From assembly GCA_026874595.1 (NCBI GenBank), contig CM049314.1:58764300-58828299 (forward strand): a DNA stretch of 64,000 nucleotides. The letters are read 5' to 3'. Below are positions 24,204-36,756 of the stretch, in pieces (positions within the stretch are counted from its first letter, which is position 1; the number at the start of each line of letters is the position of its first letter). A model generated the notes under the pieces. That model saw only the letters and a list, made by a program, of their open reading frames with translations, ran no database searches and had not been told where the DNA came from. The position numbers and the translations under genes are program-made. The DNA comes from Sipunculus nudus. Taxonomy: Eukaryota; Annelida; Sipuncula; Golfingiida; Sipunculidae.

Positions 24204-27200
24204 ATGGACAACTGTACAAAATTGTTTTCTTGGAACTCAGTTAAGATTGCCTGGTTATATATCTCACTCACAGGTAACAGAAATACACTTAGAATGAAAC
24301 GATGTGGTATAGTACAATTGCTGCTTATTTTAATATCATTACGCACCCTGAGAGAGCATTATATATAAACATCAACCCCATAAACAAAGTATAATACGAT
24401 ATAATGATAAATTACTAACTGAATAAAAGACCATTTTTGAATTACGACTATCTTTATATTTAAAAATACGAACTTTTCGCTTCATTGAACAACGAAGAAT
24501 ATTCTTCATCATCATTTGATATATTGAAATATAATGCAATTGGGAAACTGGTCATCATTTGCTCTGCAGCATTTTCTCAAGCGGACGTGTGCTCTCAAAG
24601 CAATGTCTTAAAATGTGTGCATGTCAAAAATGTACCCACATGAGCCTGCAGACAAATATGCAGCACACAGACTATCCCAGAATGAAGCGGTGTAGAAATA
24701 CGTACCGATCTGTGTATCTTGCGAACAAATAGAAGGGCTGCAGCTTCTGCTGACTTTCGCTCCTGCTCCTTTCCCAAATCGAAACCTCAGCAAGGTGAGT
24801 TGTGAAGTGAAGAGAGGGGATTAAGAGTAACCTCCCCCAAGTGTAGACGGAGAGGATTCATAATTAGATATTTAGCAGCGTTGTAAACGTGTTTGTTTGT
24901 GGTTATCTTAATAATTTCATTTACCCGTATGAGTATTTTTTATTTACGTCGTTAAACAAATATTTAACTGGAAACCCATGGAATGAAATAGACTATTTGA
25001 ATAGCTGATTTAGTGAATAAAGTCACATTCATTTTTATGCATAAAAGTTTTATAGGAAAATTTTGTGTTACATGTTTATGATATTTTCGTGATAAGTAAG
25101 ATTCTTTATTTAATAAATTAAGAAATAGGAATTTTGTATTTTGTAAAAATAACAGAAACAACGTTTATTATAGAACATTAATAAATTATGGATGTCTAAG
25201 AGCAATTTTGTGTTACATGTTTATGATATTTTCGTGATAAGTAAGATTCTTTATTTAATAAATTAAGAAATAGGAATTTTGTATTTTGTAAAAATAACAG
25301 AAACAACGTTTATTATAGAACATTAATAAATTATGGATGTCTAAGAGCTAACTTTGAACTAAGAAAGCTTGATTAAGTACACTAAATTTTAGAATACTTC
25401 AACATCTACAATATGCTACAGACAGTAAATTATCATATCTTCTGAGACCAATCATTTACGCATTTAAACATTTAAACTCTTGACACTTACGTATTATAAA
25501 CTTTTCTTACAGCTAACCCCCACTTACATTTGGTTACATTTACAAACATTAGCAGAAATATTAAGAATGTTTCAATTTAAACTAATTCACAGGACTATAA
25601 CTCTCAATCCATTGTTATTTAAAATTGGAAAAGCAAGTAGTGTGCTCTGTTCATTTTGTAAAATAGAGAAAGAAACAATCATACATCTGTTTTATAATTG
25701 CAGGGAAATACAACCTTTTTTTACTCAAATAAAAAATTGGTTAATAAGTAAACACATCCCAGTGACAGAAAATCTTTTCAGTAAAATATCTATTATTTTT
25801 AACAATACTAATAACTCTCTTGTTAATATGCTTATATTATTATTTAAAAGATATATATATGTGTGCAAATGTAAAGAAATAAGGCCAAACTTCACCAGTT
25901 ACAAACTCTATGTAGAACAGATATATACAATAGAAAGAAATATTGCTCACAACAAAGGAAATATATCAATACACTTTAAAAAATGGAATCCACTTTTTGT
26001 AGAAAACACTGTTTCATGTAATTTAAATTAACTTTGATGTACGGTTTACAATTATCATATTCTTTTAATATGACATTACTATTGTAATGCAATTTAGTCT
26101 TTATATTTAGAGAACACTGTCATGCTAAATTCAATGATTGTCAACGTACTCAGTCTCAAACATGAAAGATAATAATTCAAGATTTAATTGATACCTCCCG
26201 AAAAAAAAAACCACAATATGTCGTTTTTTTTTTGTTTTTTTTTTTGGTCTCATTATATAAATATCACTATACTAACATGCATTTTGTAATTATATAAGGT
26301 TATTGCCTCTTGCTTATAAATGCTTTTGATTTAGCTTAGATGTATTTCAGTTATGAATGTCAATGTGTTGTATTCAACATGGTATTTATGTGTGTGAAAA
26401 CTGTTGTATTTAACTTTGTATTATGTTTGTGTAAAATGTTGTATACAATAAAAAAAAAATAAAAAAAAAAAAAAAAAAAAAACATTAGCAGAAATAATAA
26501 AAATTATGCTGCTACGACGGAATCAAGATAAGATTAATTAACTACAGTGAAATTAAAATAATAAGAAAGCGAGAACACTATATAGGAGAAGTCAGTTTAT
26601 TTTCACTAATTTCATTGATAACGTCCAACGTCACTAGAAGCATGCATAAGGAACCTCATAAGCTACCGATTAGCTGTTTTATTCCATAAACATTAACAAT
26701 ATAACTATCAAAGTGAATCTGGCTACACATGATAGCAGTGTCACTGGGTTCTTTGTAGATAACAAATGTTGCTTTTCTTGTCATGTTACGCATACAGCTT
26801 ATCATCAACTCACGTGTCAAACCTTGTTTTAGGAGAATAAACGCCGAATCTCAATGAGCAACCACTAATGAAACAAATGGAAAATGGCATATTTCCAGTA
26901 TTTTTTACTGATTATTGGCGTTATGATAACAATCCGGCCAGTTGAACAGATTTAAGTTTAACAATGGTCTTCACTTCATTTTCTGTTGGGACAACTTTAT
27001 ATTATATTTTGTTTATAGCTTTTGATGAGACAGAAGTTGAGTGTCCGATGGGATATTCCCATTCTTTACGACGGGGATACATGACAGTAACAGGCGAAAT
27101 CATTCCGTCTTGTTACCAGTTTGAGAGGTCAAGGTGGTCTTGGACCATGGCGAGGGACAAATGTAAAGAGTATGAGGGGGATTTAGTAACCATAGAAACA

Positions 27201-27771
27201 CGTGATGAAGAGAAACATCTTTACTGGATTATCAAAGGTCACAAGGACTTGCAGAGACCAGGTCAGTTATAGTGTAAAATTCTGACACAGATTCCCTGTC
27301 ACTGACAGAAGGAGTGTTCTTACCTTAAACTTAATTTACTGAAATATAAGAATTTAACTACGATCAGAACTTCAAAATATTCTTGTTTGTATTACATTCC
27401 CCAGCCAGTACTAAAACCCAACCCCCCCCCCCACCCTTACTTGTTGCTCCCTGTAAATTCCGTCGTTGTGATCAGTCCTCCATACTTCAGCATCTTCTTG
27501 CCTGATGTGGTGCCTGTTTATCCGTCACAGAAAGGGTATTGTGATATGTATAACTCCCCTGCACCCGATCAATATATAAGTACGCAGTATGTATACATAT
27601 GCAGCAAAACCCTGCACAGAATAAAGCGATTCAGGAGAAGAAAAGTCATCGCCCAAAGGAGAACACCCTAGCACGTGTCAACATGAAAAATCAATCATTC
27701 TTTTCCAGGATTATCTAATATACAACTGGAATATACTTGGGCATTTTTTTGTTAAATAAGGCTTCGCTTGC

Positions 27772-27828
<57 letters not shown>

Positions 27829-28387
27829 CTCCTCTTGTAGTGCCAACATTTAACAGTCATTAACAAAACATGAGCATCCTCACATCCTCATCTCTATCAC
27901 CTATTGGACTAATAGAAACAATTTTTACCATGCACGTACCATTGTGTATCCAGATATGTAGATAAATCAATACTGAGCTTGAAACAATATTCTATAGACT
28001 CATCAATTAAAATTCAATTATATATTGCATGCTATACTACCAAAGTTATCAATCTGTTTCATGATGCTGCGATACAAGGCTTTATATGTAGGATATGCTA
28101 AGATTATATAAAACTTGATTCGCGAAGCATAATTTCTATCTTAATATTTAGAGTACTTCAATTTGTACTGGGGCTACTGGATAGGAGGTTTGAAAGACAG
28201 CGTAGATGGACGCTGGCATTGGGTGACATCTGGTGTCGAAGTTACACACACATACTGGCATCCAGGACAGCCAGATGGAACTAAGGATCGTTGTCTACAG
28301 CTACTTCGTGGTTTCGACTGGGCATGGAACGACAATGCTTGTTCAGATCCATTTTGGGGATCGATATGCGAAGTGGCTGTTTATTGA
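24204..28387 (+). pseudogene. Lectin copy 4: two in-frame stops and a LINE in intron 2
   Basis: Exons are 24204-24273, 24570-24794, 27019-27261 and 28152-28387, with all splice dinucleotides present. Exon 2 has TGA in place of Arg48 (codon in ACA-TGA-GCC near 24641) and the TGA in place of Cys62 shared with copy 3 (24683-24685). Intron 2 is enlarged by a 5'-truncated LINE (25561-26479). Exon 3 matches copy 3 (Val122, Thr141) and exon 4 matches copy 1 (Val204, Arg226), with a private Asn214-to-Tyr change just before the QPD motif. The hexamer AATAAA is present downstream at 28882-28887. As in copy 3, skipping of exon 2 would restore a frame, but as sequenced the full-length product cannot be made. 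Confidence 0.8.
25544..26496 (+). mobile_element. 5'-truncated LINE insertion with 17-bp target-site duplication
   Basis: The insertion runs 25561-26479 between two copies of AAACATTAGCAGAAATA (25544-25560 and 26480-26496). Copies 2 and 3 show the uninterrupted empty site. It begins inside an open frame (25561-26031) that encodes the C-terminal end of a non-LTR retrotransposon polyprotein. The frame includes a C-x2-C-x8-H-x4-C zinc-knuckle-like motif (CSFCKIEKETIIHLFYNC), typical of the tail behind the reverse transcriptase in L1/Tx1-type elements. A roughly 415-bp 3' UTR follows, with AATAAA at 26447-26452 and an A-rich tail. Truncation, tail and duplication are the hallmarks of target-primed reverse transcription. 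Confidence 0.93.
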
Positions 28388-28655
28388 TCAATAGCAGCAT
28401 TGTGATGTAAATCCAGTATGTTAAGGGTCCTTAGCCTAAACAGGCCTCGTTCGATCCCAATGTCAAGCTTAAAAAACCTTTGAGTAGTAACTGTAGTTGT
28501 CTGTATATAGGTATTTGTATGGCTTGTATGGCAAATGTAATGCTAAATCTTCCTTGATATTCTTACTATATTACCATGCGTCGAATGTAAGTTTTTCAAT
28601 GAATCAAAGCAAATACAGATTTCTCATTCAGAAATCTTTCATGGTTCAATTCTCA

Positions 28656-28713
<58 letters not shown>

Positions 28714-30945
28714 GTACACGAATATAAGAAGGATATTTTGAGTATACAAGTGAGCTGTGAAACCACATAGCGTACGGCCCTACAGTATACCGTTTTTTTC
28801 AAAAGAAATTACATTGCTAATAATGAAAAACACACCAATGGATTTTCAGTCCATTTAGAGCATATAAGGTGTGGTTTGTCTAATAAAATTAAACGCTGTG
28901 ATATAGCGTTTTTTCTCCCTAAAACAATGATTTCTCTGGCTCAGGAGTACCAGCGAATATATTCAATTGTGCGACTTTTATATTTTCTTTTCAGAATATA
29001 TAACATTTAAAACTCCTTTGTTTGCTTGCGATAAATCCAGTTGTTCATGTGGGGCTAACAAATTTTAGTGTTAACCAATTAGGGATCACAGATAATTAGG
29101 ACAGTGGTGTTATAACAATGTATTCCTAGAAGGTAAATGTTAGAACGTCTACATACGATTCTTTGTAATTTGAAATTTGTTTCTATATGGCTAATCATGG
29201 ATCTTAAGTGTCTGCAAATGTTTTATTCTATTAGGCTAACAGCTATTAAATGATACAGCTACATAAGGGTATCTCAAGCCGGTTTCGCTTAATTGAGGGG
29301 GATAGGGTGGATCAAGGCGATCCATAGGTTCTCTATGTAACTGCTAGTATTATCGCTGGTAATACATTGCAGCTAATTCCCTAGCCCATCCATTAGCAGC
29401 TTAATTAATCTACGGACTAGCTAACTGTAATCGCCTGATTTAAATGGTAAATATCGCAGATGGACTTTGTTGATGCTAAATGGAATGAAAGAGTTCTCTT
29501 CTTTCCATTGTTGAAGCCTTATTGAAGCTTTATCTAATGGTTTGTGTTCCCCTTTTACCTTTAAATTATTGGAACCCGTGAACGTCCAAAATGTAATAAA
29601 GTTTACTTTTATTAACCAAAAAGACCTTTGTTTGGTTCAGTTACGGGGTGCACACAGCGCGTGAGTAAAGCAACATCTAAAAAATGATAAGCATATGATG
29701 AAATCTGGCTTAATGATATTCGCCTATTTCGTCCTTGTGGTGGCTATATTAACAGTCATTTCAGATTTTTAATTATGTCATTTTACCTGAAATGCTGCTG
29801 ATGCCCACATCTTGCTACTGAAACAATGTTTTATGAGCAACAACATGTTATGCAGGTCACTTGAAAGAGAAGGAAATTCTTTGCCTCTACATTGCATTTT
29901 AAAAATTTTGGACTTTACACAATGCGTTCACTTTATTTATTCTTTTAAAACCTGAAATGCGTTAAAAGGCACTTTGAGGAACATAAAGACTTCGTTTGAT
30001 TGAGGGCTACGAGGCACTTCTTAGTTATCCATCTTAATAAAAAAAACCTTCAGTTATATAGGTAGGATGTTCATCCATGAATCAGCTACAATGCTAATTC
30101 TGGTACCTGTTCAGTGAAAGGTTTAGAGTAAATGATCCAGAGTGACCTCATTCAACCTAAAACAGACAATGGTCCAGTATACATCGTACCATCTTAATAA
30201 ATAGTTTATATGTGATTACTAAAATATTTTAAAAGGATGTTGCTTCTGTAAGTTAACTTTTCAACAAAACGTGTAAAACTGACACCTGATTGCTATACAA
30301 CTTAATTATAAGCAATTACCTGTTATATAAGGACATAGAGATAGGATAAGGAGTCTACTTTGGATGATTCATGGTATCATCCTTTTTTTTGTCTTAACAT
30401 TTAATATATGTTATAAAAACACCAAAGGCTAACAAAAGAATTACTTGCGTTTAGTCCAGTGGGGATGCAGGAGCTCTTTTGTAAGTTTATCCGTTCACCT
30501 AAAGATGAAACACTACTTTCTAGATTTTGGTTAAGGCAAACATTCCATGGCCGTTTGATTCCTGCTGGCCCAAAACCTGCAAAATACTTGAATATCTTAT
30601 ATATCAGCTTAACTGCCGTGAACAATAAAATGTTTACTTCATAAAACTAAGGATTATATAATTTGCCCTAAAATTAAGCGGCGTTTTTTAAATAACGTTG
30701 CACCACACCAGTTTCGTTTGATTACGTTCTTTTATTTTGAGTTATCCTTGGGCGTATGTGAACCAGAACAGTCTCAAAGTATGTTACACACTTATTGTAA
30801 AACATAATTTATTCATTTGAACAATAGTGTCCATAGAGAATAATTATGAGTCGCCAGTTTCTATATTTTAGCCGAGGCAAAAGTTTCATGAACTTTTGAA
30901 CCCTGCTAACCTATATGCTGACCTTATTTATATGTTATATTTCAT
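28388..30945. other. 3' flank of copy 4 and right end of the array
   Basis: Homologous to 4102-6552 and closer to unit 1 than to units 2 and 3 at many positions. An (AT)n tract lies at about 28658-28710. It has only part of the 270-bp block. Array similarity stops near 30945, just where the 148-bp satellite begins in units 1-3. Beyond it the sequence continues as the ~360-bp dispersed repeat. Confidence 0.6.
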
Positions 30946-31950
30946 CTAAATGGGCTTGGTAAATCCAACAATTCGGATGGCCACATTATTGTTCAAGATT
31001 AAAATGGTGTAGTTATGGCCATAATTACCCTACTCCTAAAGTGGCGTTTCTAACAAAATCCTTTATATTGCATCGATGACGTTTGTTCAGATGCTTTTAT
31101 TTTGAGTAATCCTTGAACATATTGGAGCCAAAACTTTCCCAGTGTGTGATATAGACCCAAATCAGGCCATACATTGATCATTTGTCCTGTATCCTCCATA
31201 CAGACGAATTAGACCAAAAAAGCTTTGGTTATCGGGCACTTTTTTTCAGAAATCAGTGGTGGCGGGGATTTTATTTATTATTTTTTAACATTTTTTGTGT
31301 TATTCGATAAAAATGTCATATGGCCAGGGATAAGCATGATAATAACAGAATTTGTGTGTGCTATATAGGTAAAAGCCCTTCATAACAAAGGAAATCTTAT
31401 CAAAATTGTATTATTTTTTTGTGTTATGCGATAAAAATGTCTTATGGCCAGGGATAAGCATGATAATAACAGAATTTGTGTGTGCTATATAGGTAAAAGC
31501 CCTTCATAACAAAGGAAATCTTATCAAAATTGTATTATTTTTTTCTTCTTGAAAGAAATATCCGAGCGGCTGGAGCTAAAAATTTGTAAGTTTCTTTTGA
31601 AAATCAAAATCAAAAGTTTTGATGCGGGGGGGTTAGAAATTATTGTGCGCGGTGCCTGAGAACCATACCTTTTTTGTTGAGGGGGGGGGGGGGTTAGCTT
31701 ATGAGTCGTCATTTCTAAATTTTGACCATGTGGAATTTCAAATGATTTTTGACCTTCGCTAAGCTCAATACTGACCTTATTTTTATATTTTATTTATCAT
31801 CTGAAAATGGCTTGATGAAGCAATGCAATTTGATGGATACGTTAGCAGTAATTAAGCTGTTATTGTGTTTTAGTCATTTAAATTTCCCCATCCCCTAAAA
31901 TGGAGGACGAAATGGTTAGTTGGGTCATTCCAGCCCAAGGACTAAGAGAG
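30946..31950. repeat. Dispersed ~360-bp repeats at right flank of the array
   Basis: Segments at about 30950-31200 and 31695-31915 carry the landmarks seen at 594-1300 (gagtcgtca, gacctcaatactgacc, tttattttgagtaatcc). They are separated by poly-T and poly-G tracts and a 124-bp tandem duplication. No coding sequence is seen. Confidence 0.55.
31297..31544. repeat. 124-bp tandem duplication
   Basis: The block beginning 'gtgttatt/gcgataaaaatgtc' occurs at 31297 and again at 31421, nearly identical through 'cttatcaaaattgtattatt'. Period 124 bp, two copies. Confidence 0.9.
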
Positions 31951-32210
31951 ATGTTCACGTTTGTGCTGTAAGAGTAAATCAAAGCATTCTAGTTGATTAG
32001 TTATCTAAGAGATAATGAGATAATCCTCTCTTGTAGGATTCTCCTCTCTTGCAGCCAGTTTCATCCTAGTGGCTCACAAGGTCGAAAATGGCTGCAAGCT
32101 CGGAATATTGGAAACGGCGGGGGTTATAACCATTATTGTGACCAAGAGCTGCCTCCTTTACTCTTTGTTAGTAGATGTTTAGCCGTGAAGAGATAAAAAC
32201 AATCAGATTC

Positions 32211-32975
32211 TGTAACACTAGGCAGCGTGAAATGTCTAGGGAAATGAATAAAGAAGTCAGTGTTTTCATGTTAACAAAAAATTATAATTTATTCTTAAAA
32301 CAACCCTAACATTACAATACACCAAATCAATACAATTACACAGTATAACAACAGTATAACAGTAAATCAATACAATTACACAGTATAATAAATAAAGTGT
32401 ACGGTAGCAGAGTGTCCGGATCCTAGGCTTATCTGGATAACACCACTGTCCAGCCCGACAAGTCCTTTAAAACATATAATCCTATGAACAGTTCACTTAA
32501 ATCTTCTCAGAGAATAAAAGTCCAATGTAATTTCGAAATCAATCTGTTGTTATCCAAAAATTAAGTTTTGACAATAATTCCAAAGGCAAACTGAAGACTG
32601 TATAAAATCCGTTACAAATTTCGAAGAATATATATAAATTCTGCAATTATCGGAAAGGTCCAGAAACTGGCTCACACTCTTCCGTGTCCGCTGGAATTTT
32701 TCTCTCTCTTCTCCCGGCTCTTAACACAGCCCCTAATTTATAGCTTCTCATCCCCACAGCCTAAAAACTTCTATTTTACGAACATCCCAAAGAAGAATAC
32801 AAGACACGCGCTCATAGAGCGCGAACAGCCCAGAATATTCCAGATAAGCACGAGCGCTGTATCTTTACACGCCAAGGTTCACCCTGTGTCTCTATACCCC
32901 ATAGCAACGCCAAGGGCTTGTGCCTAACACGAAACAGATTGTCAACAGCGCACAATAAAAGAGACACCTGTAACA
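32211..32975 (-). mobile_element. Candidate solo LTR (minus strand)
   Basis: Read on the minus strand this 765-bp segment starts TGTTACAGGTGTC and ends GTGTTACA, so it has TG...CA ends. It carries a TATA-like CTATAAATT in the middle and AATAAA near its 3' part, which is the order expected for U3-R-U5. A near-identical 25-bp phrase is repeated at about 32325 and 32366. I do not find a clean 5-bp target duplication at the ends, and no internal retroviral or retrotransposon frame adjoins it. It might instead be another AT-rich repeat. Confidence 0.4.
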
Positions 32976-32984
32976 ATAAATATA

Positions 32985-33034
<50 letters not shown>
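32985..33034. repeat. (AT)n microsatellite
   Basis: Pure TA dinucleotide run adjoining the candidate LTR. Confidence 0.95.
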
Positions 33035-33037
<3 letters not shown>

Positions 33038-33947
33038 GAAACATCGGCCTATAAGCATGTCGAAAGAAGAATTTCTCGAGAAATATATCTAAGATGTGAC
33101 TAGAGTCCCAGACACTTTTGCTTGGAAGGTAATCCTGAAGAGTGTGTCAATATCAAAATAGACAGATGTGTCCGCTTAAACCGTTTTACATGGCCTATGA
33201 TCATTTTTCCTTTGCAGCGTTGTAAAACCACCGAAACTTAAGCGTGTATGCAGCACAAAATCATGTGGGAGCTAAGAAAAAAATTATAGATTTTAGGTTT
33301 TGGCTTATCACTATCATGTTGTTCAGCGAACGAACTTTCCCTGTAGATACAATTATTGAATTCTTCAAGTGATATGTAGTGGCGGGTCTACCGGTACATA
33401 TATATACTCGCAATCCTATATTTTCTTGTATAACAGCTATGCTTTTGAAGTATGCGATCTGCGTTTAAAGGTTACATAAATAGATTGCGTTCACAAAGTT
33501 CTGAATGTAAGCGTGCACAAGTATATCTAAATAGTTCTTGCTGGACTTATTCAAAAACTGCGGGAAACTACTCCAAAACTGCAACGGCTTGAACCAGTGT
33601 GATTGAAGAGAGAAATTAACTAAGGAAGAATATTTATACGTCTTTATAGTGTCATAAATATTGCCTCAATTGAAAGTATCTCTACAATTAATCCTGTGTA
33701 TAGAGGTTCAAACTGCGAAAAGGCAACATTTTATTGAGATTTACCCGTCCAGTGAAGACTTGACTGAGAAATACTGCTGAGGTGACCTGTAAAATGCGGG
33801 GATACTAATAATACTGTTTCTGTGATCACTGCATGGTCCACCACTAAGCCACATGGACAAGGTCAAGGCAGCTCACTACACTTGGATTTTAGTATATACA
33901 AATCAAGTCTTGTATAAGTTTGAATTTCAATTTAACGAAGCAATATA
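33035..33947. other. Intergenic sequence without recognised features
   Basis: AT-rich unique-looking sequence. I see no convincing exon, repeat unit or RNA gene. Confidence 0.4.
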
Positions 33948-34560
33948 AACTAGATGTGGTCGGACATTGGTCCTCAAAGGGCCCCGCGTTTCTGCTAGTG
34001 CTGGAATAGTTTACATATGGGTGAAAATATAAGTTAACTTTAAAAAAATATGACAAACAGGAACAGGTTTTTATCCATATGCATGAGGGGGGAAAATCCT
34101 ACTGGATCAAATGATATTAAAGAAGATATGTCTGAAATAATGTGTGCAATAGAAAATCACCGAATGTAGTCTGTAAACCATATTTGAATTTGAGCAAGTC
34201 TGTAATTCAATAGGTCTGGAGCCCTCATAGGTACGAATCATCCCTGTGAATTTGGGAAAGCTGCAGTAGGTTGTTGTTGCGTTATTGCACCCGAAAAAAA
34301 ATCAGGGATCCGGCTGTGGCGGCCATATTTGAATTCGGACAGGTCTGTAATTCAATAGGTCTGGAGCCCTCACAGGTACCAATCATCCCTGTGAATTTGA
34401 GAAAGCTGCAGTATGTTGTTGTTGAGTTATCGCGCGCGAAAGAAAGTGTCACTGACGGAAGGACGGAAGTACGGAACGACGGATGGACGGAAGGACGGAC
34501 TGACACGGTGATCACTATAGGGCACCGCTTGTCAAGCGGGGCCCTTATAATAAAGCGTTT
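33948..34560 (+). mobile_element. GACGG-tailed non-autonomous repeat with short inverted ends
   Basis: Bounded by AAGGGCCCCGC (33977-33987) and its complement GCGGGGCCCTT (34536-34546). It contains a direct duplication with 145-bp period (about 34190-34290 and 34335-34437, 'ttcaataggtctggagccctca'), a run of GACGGA-type repeats (about 34455-34500) and 'atcactatagggc' before the right end. This architecture is like repeats that are common in bivalve genomes (from memory of such sequences; not searched). The two ORFs here simply read through it. Confidence 0.55.
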
Positions 34561-36059
34561 GCTTAAAAGTGTTTTAACACGGACAGGGTAAGGCTCTGAA
34601 CAAAAGGTATGCGTATTTATGAGGCTGTTTGCTCCTGCCTTCAGGAAAACCCCAATAGAATCATATAAATAATTAGGAGTGTGCAAGAATGCTAACAGTG
34701 ATCGGAAGACACGTTACATTTAGAAACAGACGATTGTATTCTTGGACTATTAGGGATTCAAGAACAGTTATACTGCTGGACACTTCTGTGTCAGTGTATT
34801 GGAAACAGAAATAAAGCCCACGGTATACAGACGGAATCAAATTGTTGAACAAATAATGTTTAATATAATGCCGATGCAAGGTATATAAATAATGTAAAAC
34901 AATTAAGTATATAAATAAAGTCGTATAATTTAAGCAATCCGCTCCACGTATCTGCAGCCTTGGTATCATCATTGCTGCATGGAGGGAATTTATGGATGTG
35001 CCTTCGCATAAGTTTTCTCTTCACTGATGTATGAAATATGACCATTATAAGAACTGATACACAGGCAAACATGCGATAAACGGGTGAAATTATTATCATT
35101 AATAACCCTAATAGGGCATACTGCTAAAATAAAATCAATCGCACAAAGTTTTCTGGGTAAGATTAGTCGTACAGGTATTATACGCACTCTGCCCTTTTGT
35201 TGTGAATGTTTATATATAGAAAATTTTACATCCAAATCTTATTTTAATAATATTCAATGCAAAACACTTATTTTAAAGATTCACTGGTATCATTAAATAT
35301 ATTTATTAACCTTCTTAATCAAGTATTTTACCAGAAATGAAACAGTTACTGGAATTGACCAGCTGACGTTATACATGTCTGGTGCATATTTGTATGTGGA
35401 TCATATTATATATTAATTTTTCTTTTGATAATGAATGAAAAGTTTTCGGTTATACTGCTGACTGACCTTTTTTTTTCTCGGACCATTTCATGTACTTATA
35501 TAATCTTTGTGAAAGAGTTCTCTGTGATATTGATTTTTTCTCATTCTTGCCCCGATTCTATCATGGTATCCTTAAAGGTCTCATGAAAATGGACTCAATT
35601 TTGCCTTGTTCATATACACTATTTAAAAGATTGATTTTTTTTCTTTTTCTTGACACAATACAATTGAGAACATATTCACCTATTGCGTCTCTGTATGTAT
35701 TTGACTTTGTAAAGAGGAGACAGAGTCGCCCGCTAGGCAGTCTAGGAATAGAATACTTGGCGCTCTCCGCTTACTACTCGATCTCTGGCGTGACTGAAAG
35801 AGTTAGTTTTTGTAGCCAGACAAAGGCATATTTCGGTTTGATTCCACCTTACGACACTCCCGAACGCCATCACGTGGGCCATGCAGAATAACTTGATGAG
35901 GTGTAATAACTAATTGTACAATCAATGTAAAATAAATACAGTTACAAAAAAAACTCGTTCTGTATTTTTATGTTACAGAGTAAGTAGAACAATGTATTTT
36001 CTTTGTTCACGTTGCTTCTCGAACTGAAACCAATTTCTATCCATTCTCGTCTTTTCCGC
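34561..36059. other. Intergenic sequence, possible SINE fragment
   Basis: No gene is recognised. An open frame of 133 codons at 35490-35891 has no family resemblance. Its later part (about 35745-35800, 'ctccgctta..tactcgatctctggcgtgac') resembles the tRNA-like head seen at 38490 and 48775, so it is probably repeat-derived. Confidence 0.4.
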
Positions 36060-36756
36060 CAGATGTCTCTCAAGTCTGGAACCAAAAATGCTTTAAACTG
36101 CAGTCTTGTGAAGCAAAACTAAAACTTTATGTATCAGTGAACTTTCATGTATTTACATATAACGACTGGTTTAACATATTGTTTACTTGTGTGCCTAAAT
36201 AAAGAAGCACCATAGGTCAACATAGCATCAAGTTGTCATAAATAAAAGGTTTTTATTCCAGTATTGTATTTCAGTATATGAGTTATTTAGTTAGACATAC
36301 TTTCATAGTTGTTTAGATTAAATACAGTCTTTTGGGGAAAAAATCCAAACAAGGCCAGTTATTTAATTGATCACCCGTTTCCATCACATTGTCATATCAG
36401 CATATCCACAAACGATTGCAAAAGGATATTACATGGGAAATATTGTGTCACATACTATATAGACTTGTGTAGATGTGCGACTAACAGAATATTAAACAAT
36501 AATAGTGCTATACATACCAGGCTTTGCTCAGCATTTGGAGATATAAATGTATTTAATCATAATAGTTAAAGCATGTGTGAACTAACTTAAAAATGTACAT
36601 AATAATATGAATTTTCCATTTTAAACTGCTTTTTAAGGATATTTGCATTGAACTCGGACTTAAACCCTGGCTTCATATGACTCGGACTCAAAGAAGGTAG
36701 AAATAGACTCGAATCTCAAGGACACGGACTCGGATGGCGTGACACTCGACTGCGTC

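Noticed and set aside
35490-35891. 133-codon frame
   Set aside because: Low-complexity composition, no domain, and its end overlaps a SINE-like tRNA head.
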